Positions 4,322 to 7,281 of a DNA stretch of 7,281 bases are shown in pieces. A model generated the notes under the pieces. It saw only the letters and a list, made by a program, of their open reading frames with translations. It did not search any database and was not told the origin of the DNA. The position numbers and the translations under genes were made by a program. Each line of letters starts with the position of its first letter. Position 1 is the stretch's first letter. The stretch lies in the NCBI GenBank assembly GCA_023451855.1, contig JAEXXY010000486.1:1-7281 (forward strand), given 5' to 3'. This DNA is from Actinomycetes bacterium. GTDB taxonomy: Bacteria > Actinomycetota > Actinomycetes > Actinomycetales > Dermatophilaceae.

Positions 4322-6358
4322 ATGACCGACACGACGGCCACCACGACCGCCCCCACCGAGGCGCCCGCCGCCCCCGCCGAGGCGCCCGTCGCCCCGGGCG
4401 TAGCCCACGGCCTCTACACCGAGGGCGCCCCCCTCACCGACACCAAGGCCCCGGCCGGCCCCATCGAGGGCCGCTGGAACAAGCGCAAGTTCGAGGCCGC
4501 GCTCGTCAACCCGGCCAACCGCCGCAAGCTCTCGGTCATCATCGTCGGCACCGGCCTCGCCGGTGGCGCGGCCGCCGCGACGCTCGGCGAGGCCGGCTAC
4601 AACGTCAAGTCCTTCTGCTACCAGGACTCCCCGCGCCGTGCGCACTCGATCGCGGCCCAGGGCGGCATCAACGCGGCGAAGAACTACAAGGAGGACGGCG
4701 ACTCCGTCTTCCGCCTCTTCTACGACACCGTCAAGGGCGGCGACTACCGCTCGCGCGAGTCGAACGTCTACCGCCTCGCCGAGGTCAGCGCCAACATCAT
4801 CGACCAGTGCGTCGCACAGGGCGTCCCGTTCGCCCGCGAGTACGGCGGCCTGCTCGACAACCGCTCCTTCGGTGGCGTCCAGGTGTCGCGCACCTTCTAC
4901 GCCCGCGGCCAGACGGGCCAGCAGCTGCTCATCGGCGCCTATCAGGCACTCGAGCGCCAGGTCGCGGCCGGCACGGTCGAGATGTTCAGCCGCCACGAGA
5001 TGCTCGAGGTCGTCATCGTCGACGGCAAGGCGCGCGGCATCATCGCCCGCGACCTCGTCACCGGCGAGGTCGAGACCCACCTGGCCGACGCCGTCGTGCT
5101 CGCCTCCGGCGGTTACGGCAACGTCTTCTTCCTGTCGACCAACGCGATGGGCAGCAACGTCACCGCGACGTGGCGCGCGCACCGCAAGGGTGCGCACTTC
5201 GCGAACCCCTGCTACACGCAGATCCACCCGACGTGCATCCCCGTCTCCGGCGACCACCAGAGCAAGCTGACGCTGATGTCGGAGTCGCTGCGCAACGACG
5301 GTCGCATCTGGGTGCCGAAGAAGAAGGAGGACTGCGACAAGGACCCGCGGCAGATCCCCGAGGAGGACCGCGCCTACTACCTCGAGCGGATCTACCCGTC
5401 CTTCGGCAACCTCGTCCCCCGCGACATCGCCAGCCGCCAGGCCAAGAACGTCTGCGACGAGGGCCGCGGCGTCGGCCCGATGGTCGGCGACTTCCGCCGC
5501 GGCGTCTACCTCGACTTCGCCGACGCCATCAAGCGCATGGGCGAGGCCACGGTCCGGGAGAAGTACGGCAACCTCTTCGACATGTACCTGCGGATAACGG
5601 GCGAGAACCCGTACGAGGTGCCGATGCGCATCTACCCCGCGGTGCACTACACGATGGGCGGCCTCTGGGTCGACTACGACCTCCAGTCGAGCATCCCCGG
5701 GCTCTTCGTCACCGGTGAGGCGAACTTCTCCGACCACGGCGCCAACCGCCTCGGCGCGTCCGCGCTGATGCAGGGGCTGGCCGACGGCTACTTCGTCCTG
5801 CCGAACACCATCCGCGACTACCTGGCCAAGGGCCCCTTCGAGAAGCTCGAGGAGTCCAACCCGCAGGTCGCCGAGGCCAAGGCGTCGGTCGATGCCCGCG
5901 TCGCCAAGTTCCTGTCGATCAACGGCGAGCGCAGCGTCGACTCCTTCCACAAGGAGCTCGGCAACATCATGTGGGAGTACTGCGGCATGGAGCGCACCGA
6001 GGAGGGCCTGCTCAAGGCCATCGGCCTCATCCGCGCGCTCCGTGACGAGTTCTGGCGCAACGTCAAGGTGCTCGGCGCCGCCGACACGCTCAACCAGAGC
6101 CTCGAGAAGGCCGGCCGCGTCGCCGACTTCCTCGAGCTCGGCGAGCTGATGTGCATCGACGCCCTCCACCGCCGCGAGTCCTGCGGCGGCCACTTCCGCG
6201 CCGAGTCCCAGACCGAGGACGGCGAGGCCCTGCGCCACGACGACGAGTTCGCCTACGTCGCCGCGTGGGAGTTCGGTGGCGACGGCGGGTCGCCGGTCCT
6301 GCACAAGGAAGACCTCGTGTACGAGTTCGTCGAGATGAAGCAGCGGAGCTACAAGTGA
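4322..6358 (+). CDS. sdhA: Succinate dehydrogenase flavoprotein subunit (678 aa)
   Basis: Catalytic subunit on the cytoplasmic side of complex II; it oxidises succinate to fumarate with covalently bound FAD and hands electrons to SdhB. The FAD-binding Rossmann motif is IIVGTGLAG (G76, G78, G81). RRAHSIAAQGGINAA holds H108, the expected covalent FAD histidine. Substrate-site residues are visible as H302 in IHPT, R367 in PRDIASR, H442 in HYTMGG and R476 in GANRLGAS, with GE at 465-466 for the flavin. The C-terminal helical domain ends with RRESCGGHFRAE (617-628). The long form (about 650-680 residues), with GLYTEG and NPANRRKL before the FAD domain, fits the Bacillus/actinobacterial type that pairs with a single SdhC. 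Residues 4-25 are a Thr/Ala/Pro/Glu-rich extension with an internal duplication. ATG 4322 has a strong ribosome site. The sdhB reading frame follows with a likely 4-base overlap. Fumarate reduction is possible in reverse, but the isolated sdhCAB operon favours succinate oxidation. Confidence 0.97.
   Translation: MTDTTATTTAPTEAPAAPAEAPVAPGVAHGLYTEGAPLTDTKAPAGPIEGRWNKRKFEAALVNPANRRKLSVIIVGTGLAGGAAAATLGEAGYNVKSFCYQDSPRRAHSIAAQGGINAAKNYKEDGDSVFRLFYDTVKGGDYRSRESNVYRLAEVSANIIDQCVAQGVPFAREYGGLLDNRSFGGVQVSRTFYARGQTGQQLLIGAYQALERQVAAGTVEMFSRHEMLEVVIVDGKARGIIARDLVTGEVETHLADAVVLASGGYGNVFFLSTNAMGSNVTATWRAHRKGAHFANPCYTQIHPTCIPVSGDHQSKLTLMSESLRNDGRIWVPKKKEDCDKDPRQIPEEDRAYYLERIYPSFGNLVPRDIASRQAKNVCDEGRGVGPMVGDFRRGVYLDFADAIKRMGEATVREKYGNLFDMYLRITGENPYEVPMRIYPAVHYTMGGLWVDYDLQSSIPGLFVTGEANFSDHGANRLGASALMQGLADGYFVLPNTIRDYLAKGPFEKLEESNPQVAEAKASVDARVAKFLSINGERSVDSFHKELGNIMWEYCGMERTEEGLLKAIGLIRALRDEFWRNVKVLGAADTLNQSLEKAGRVADFLELGELMCIDALHRRESCGGHFRAESQTEDGEALRHDDEFAYVAAWEFGGDGGSPVLHKEDLVYEFVEMKQRSYK
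4358..4399 (+). repeat. Two 21-base tandem units in the start of sdhA (7-residue duplication)
   Basis: GAGGCGCCCGCCGCCCC at 4358-4374 recurs at 4379-4395 with one change (C to T), giving two 21-base units that encode EAPAAPA and EAPVAPG (SdhA residues 13-26). It lies in the low-complexity N-terminal tail, outside the FAD domain, and probably reflects a slip duplication. Confidence 0.6.
6345..6348 (+). promoter_or_regulatory. Ribosome binding site that favours the GTG start of sdhB
   Basis: GGAG at 6345-6348, within the last codons of sdhA, is six bases before GTG 6355 and fifteen before ATG 6364. The spacing is ideal for the GTG and too long for the ATG, which has no other good site. Confidence 0.5.
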
Positions 6359-7107
6359 GCGGCATGAACCTGACCCTGAAGATCTGGCGCCAGGCCGGTC
6401 CGACGTCCAAGGGCGAGATGGTGACCTACCCGGTCAGCGACATCTCCCCCGACATGTCCTTCCTCGAGATGCTCGACGTGCTCAACGAGCAGCTCAACGC
6501 CCGCGGCGAGGAGCCGATCGCCTTCGACTCCGACTGTCGCGAGGGCATCTGCGGCATGTGCGGCCTGATGATCTCGGGCAAGGCGCACGGCCCCGAGGTG
6601 ACGACGACGTGCCAGCTGCACATGCGCAGCTTCTCCGACGGCGACGTCATCACGGTCGAACCGTGGCGCGCCGACGCGTTCCCGGTCATCAAGGACCTCG
6701 TCGTCGACCGTGGCGCCTTCGACCGGATCATCCAGGCCGGCGGCTTCATCAGCGTCAACACCGGCTCGGCCCCGGAGGCCCACTCGGTGCCGGTGCCCAA
6801 GCCGGCCGCGGACCGCTCCTTCATGGCGGCGGCCTGCATCGGCTGCGGCGCCTGCGTCGCCGCGTGCCCCAACGCGTCGGGGATGCTCTTCATGGGCGCC
6901 AAGATCACCCACCTCGGCGAGCTGCCGCAGGGCCAGCCGGAGCGCGACGCGCGTGTGGTCGACATGGTGAGCCAGCACGACGCCGAGGGCTTCGGCGGCT
7001 GCACCAACATCGGCGAGTGCGCCTCGGCGTGCCCGAAGGAGATCCCGATGGACGTCATCAACCAGCTGAACCAGGACCTGCGCCGCGCCCTGTCGCACGG
7101 CCGCTGA
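6355..7107 (+). CDS. sdhB: Succinate dehydrogenase iron-sulfur subunit (250 aa; 247 aa from the alternative ATG)
   Basis: Carries electrons from the FAD of SdhA to the haem/quinone part in SdhC through three iron-sulfur clusters. Numbered from ATG 6364: DCREGICGMC gives C58, C63 and C66, with C83 in TTCQLHMR, the [2Fe-2S] ligands of the N-terminal ferredoxin domain. CIGCGACVAACP gives C158, C161, C164 and C168. C213 (GGCTN), C219 (GECA) and C223 (SACP) complete the set. By analogy with E. coli SdhB, C158/C161/C164/C223 hold [4Fe-4S] and C168/C213/C219 hold [3Fe-4S]. All expected cysteines are there and length is normal. Start: GTG 6355 overlaps the sdhA stop as GTGA and has GGAG six bases upstream; ATG 6364, three codons later, gives the MNLTLKIWRQ beginning usual in homologues. 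I chose the GTG on ribosome-site evidence, but the ATG is nearly as likely. Last gene of the operon. Confidence 0.96.
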   Translation: MSGMNLTLKIWRQAGPTSKGEMVTYPVSDISPDMSFLEMLDVLNEQLNARGEEPIAFDSDCREGICGMCGLMISGKAHGPEVTTTCQLHMRSFSDGDVITVEPWRADAFPVIKDLVVDRGAFDRIIQAGGFISVNTGSAPEAHSVPVPKPAADRSFMAAACIGCGACVAACPNASGMLFMGAKITHLGELPQGQPERDARVVDMVSQHDAEGFGGCTNIGECASACPKEIPMDVINQLNQDLRRALSHGR

Positions 7108-7161
7108 CACGTCCACCGGACGCGTCCCGACACGTCCACCGGACGCGTCCCGACGCGTCCG
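7106..7161. repeat. Two perfect 23-base tandem repeats plus a partial third after sdhB
   Basis: Bases 7106-7128 and 7129-7151 are identical. A third partial unit, GACGCGTCCG (7152-7161), follows. The first copy begins inside the sdhB stop codon. Each full unit contains arms GACACGTCC and GGACGCGTC around ACC, an imperfect inverted repeat with 8 of 9 pairs, and within it the perfect palindrome GGACGCGTCC. Each copy could fold into a small hairpin, aiding termination or protecting the message end, or could bind a dimeric protein. Confidence 0.8.
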
Positions 7162-7177
7162 CGCCACACCCACCGAC

Positions 7178-7205
7178 GACCCGCCCCGGAGCACCGGGGC
7201 GGGTT
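7178..7205 (+). terminator. Perfect 11-bp GC-rich hairpin, probable terminator of sdhCAB
   Basis: ACCCGCCCCGG (7179-7189) and CCGGGGCGGGT (7194-7204) are exact inverted arms with an AGCA loop; G7178-T7205 adds a wobble pair. It starts 71 bases after the sdhB stop and is followed by TTAGTCTGTG, only modestly T-rich. It is the strongest uninterrupted stem in the window. Confidence 0.75.
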
Positions 7206-7210
7206 AGTCT
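7205..7210 (+). promoter_or_regulatory. -10 box (TAGTCT) for the gene starting at the right edge
   Basis: TAGTCT fits TANNNT and lies nine bases before ATG 7220, so transcription would begin about three bases before the ATG. The box begins where the sdhCAB terminator hairpin ends, so the -35 region (about 7182-7188) falls inside the hairpin arms. No good -35 is seen. Confidence 0.45.
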
Positions 7211-7219
7211 GTGCCCGCC

Positions 7220-7281
7220 ATGACCAGCGCCACCCCGACCCGCCGGAGCCGAACGGCCCGACCGGCCCGACGCCGCACCGC
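7220..7281 (+). CDS. Start of an unrecognised gene with Arg-rich N-terminus (runs off window)
   Basis: ATG 7220 opens a frame that stays open to the window edge and reads MTSATPTRRSRTARPARRRT. GTG 7211 is in the same frame three codons earlier but touches the -10 box, so the ATG is preferred. Twenty residues are too few to name a family. The positively charged beginning would suit a cytoplasmic tail before a membrane helix, or simply a disordered start. The case for a gene rests on the -10 box and position after a terminator. Confidence 0.45.
   Translation, partial: MTSATPTRRSRTARPARRRT

Noticed and set aside
2978..6304. A 1108-codon open frame on the minus strand across the mannosyltransferase, sdhC and sdhA genes.
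   Set aside because: Its codons are exact reverse complements of the sense codons of all three genes, which happen to share a frame. It stays open because the sense codons TTA, CTA and TCA are nearly absent in this GC-rich DNA. The product is Val/Ala/Glu/Arg-rich with no recognisable domain.
3593..7107. The possibility that the operon is a fumarate reductase or lacks a subunit because there is no sdhD.
   Set aside because: The five-helix, four-histidine SdhC is the one-polypeptide anchor, so three genes are the full set. The sequence alone does not favour fumarate reduction.
7106..7161. The tandem repeats considered as a CRISPR fragment.
   Set aside because: The two units are directly adjacent with no spacer between them, and no cas gene is nearby.

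Overview
The window is strongly GC-rich chromosomal DNA. Most codons end in G or C, GTG starts are used, and the genes are of actinobacterial type: a three-subunit succinate dehydrogenase with a di-haem cytochrome b, an MgtA-like mannosyltransferase and a GDP-mannose pyrophosphorylase. A high-GC actinomycete is the best reading. A member of the Micrococcales (for example the Intrasporangiaceae group) is a guess from overall gene style, not something the sequence proves. I see no mobile element, CRISPR array, RNA gene or defence system, and no stretch over 300 bases without a gene.

Layout, left to right. (1) 1-288: the last 95 codons of a mannose-1-phosphate guanylyltransferase, followed by a long hairpin (300-339) that looks like its terminator. 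(2) 365-1168 (+) and 1158-2135 (-): a GNAT-type acetyltransferase and a short-chain dehydrogenase that converge and overlap tail to tail by 11 bases. (3) 2136-2254: a divergent control region between the dehydrogenase and a GT4 mannosyltransferase-like gene (2255-3454, +). (4) 3455-3592: a 138-base control region with two inverted repeats and a clear TAGGGT -10 box placed for a leaderless transcript. (5) 3593-7107: the operon sdhC-sdhA-sdhB, with a 3-base gap and then a likely 4-base overlap between genes. (6) 7108-7219: two perfect 23-base tandem repeats, a perfect 11-bp terminator-like hairpin, and a -10 box touching that hairpin. (7) 7220-7281: the first codons of an unrecognised Arg-rich protein running off the window.

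How the genes work together. SdhCAB is the membrane-bound succinate:quinone oxidoreductase (complex II) joining the TCA cycle to the respiratory chain. There is no separate sdhD, and the five-helix four-histidine SdhC fits the di-haem, usually menaquinone-linked type. The guanylyltransferase makes GDP-mannose, and the GT4 enzyme resembles enzymes that use GDP-mannose to build mannosyl glycolipids and lipomannan of the actinobacterial envelope, so the two flank a small convergent pair but may serve one pathway. The acetyltransferase and the dehydrogenase have no assignable substrate.

The genes themselves are ordinary. The less expected signals are between them: the same TAGGGT-N6-start arrangement in front of two unrelated genes, an 11-mer (CCGGACGCGTC) plus TGACACGT found after two different stop codons and tandemly repeated after sdhB, and a terminator hairpin abutting the next promoter. 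I do not see evidence for an undescribed multi-gene system here.
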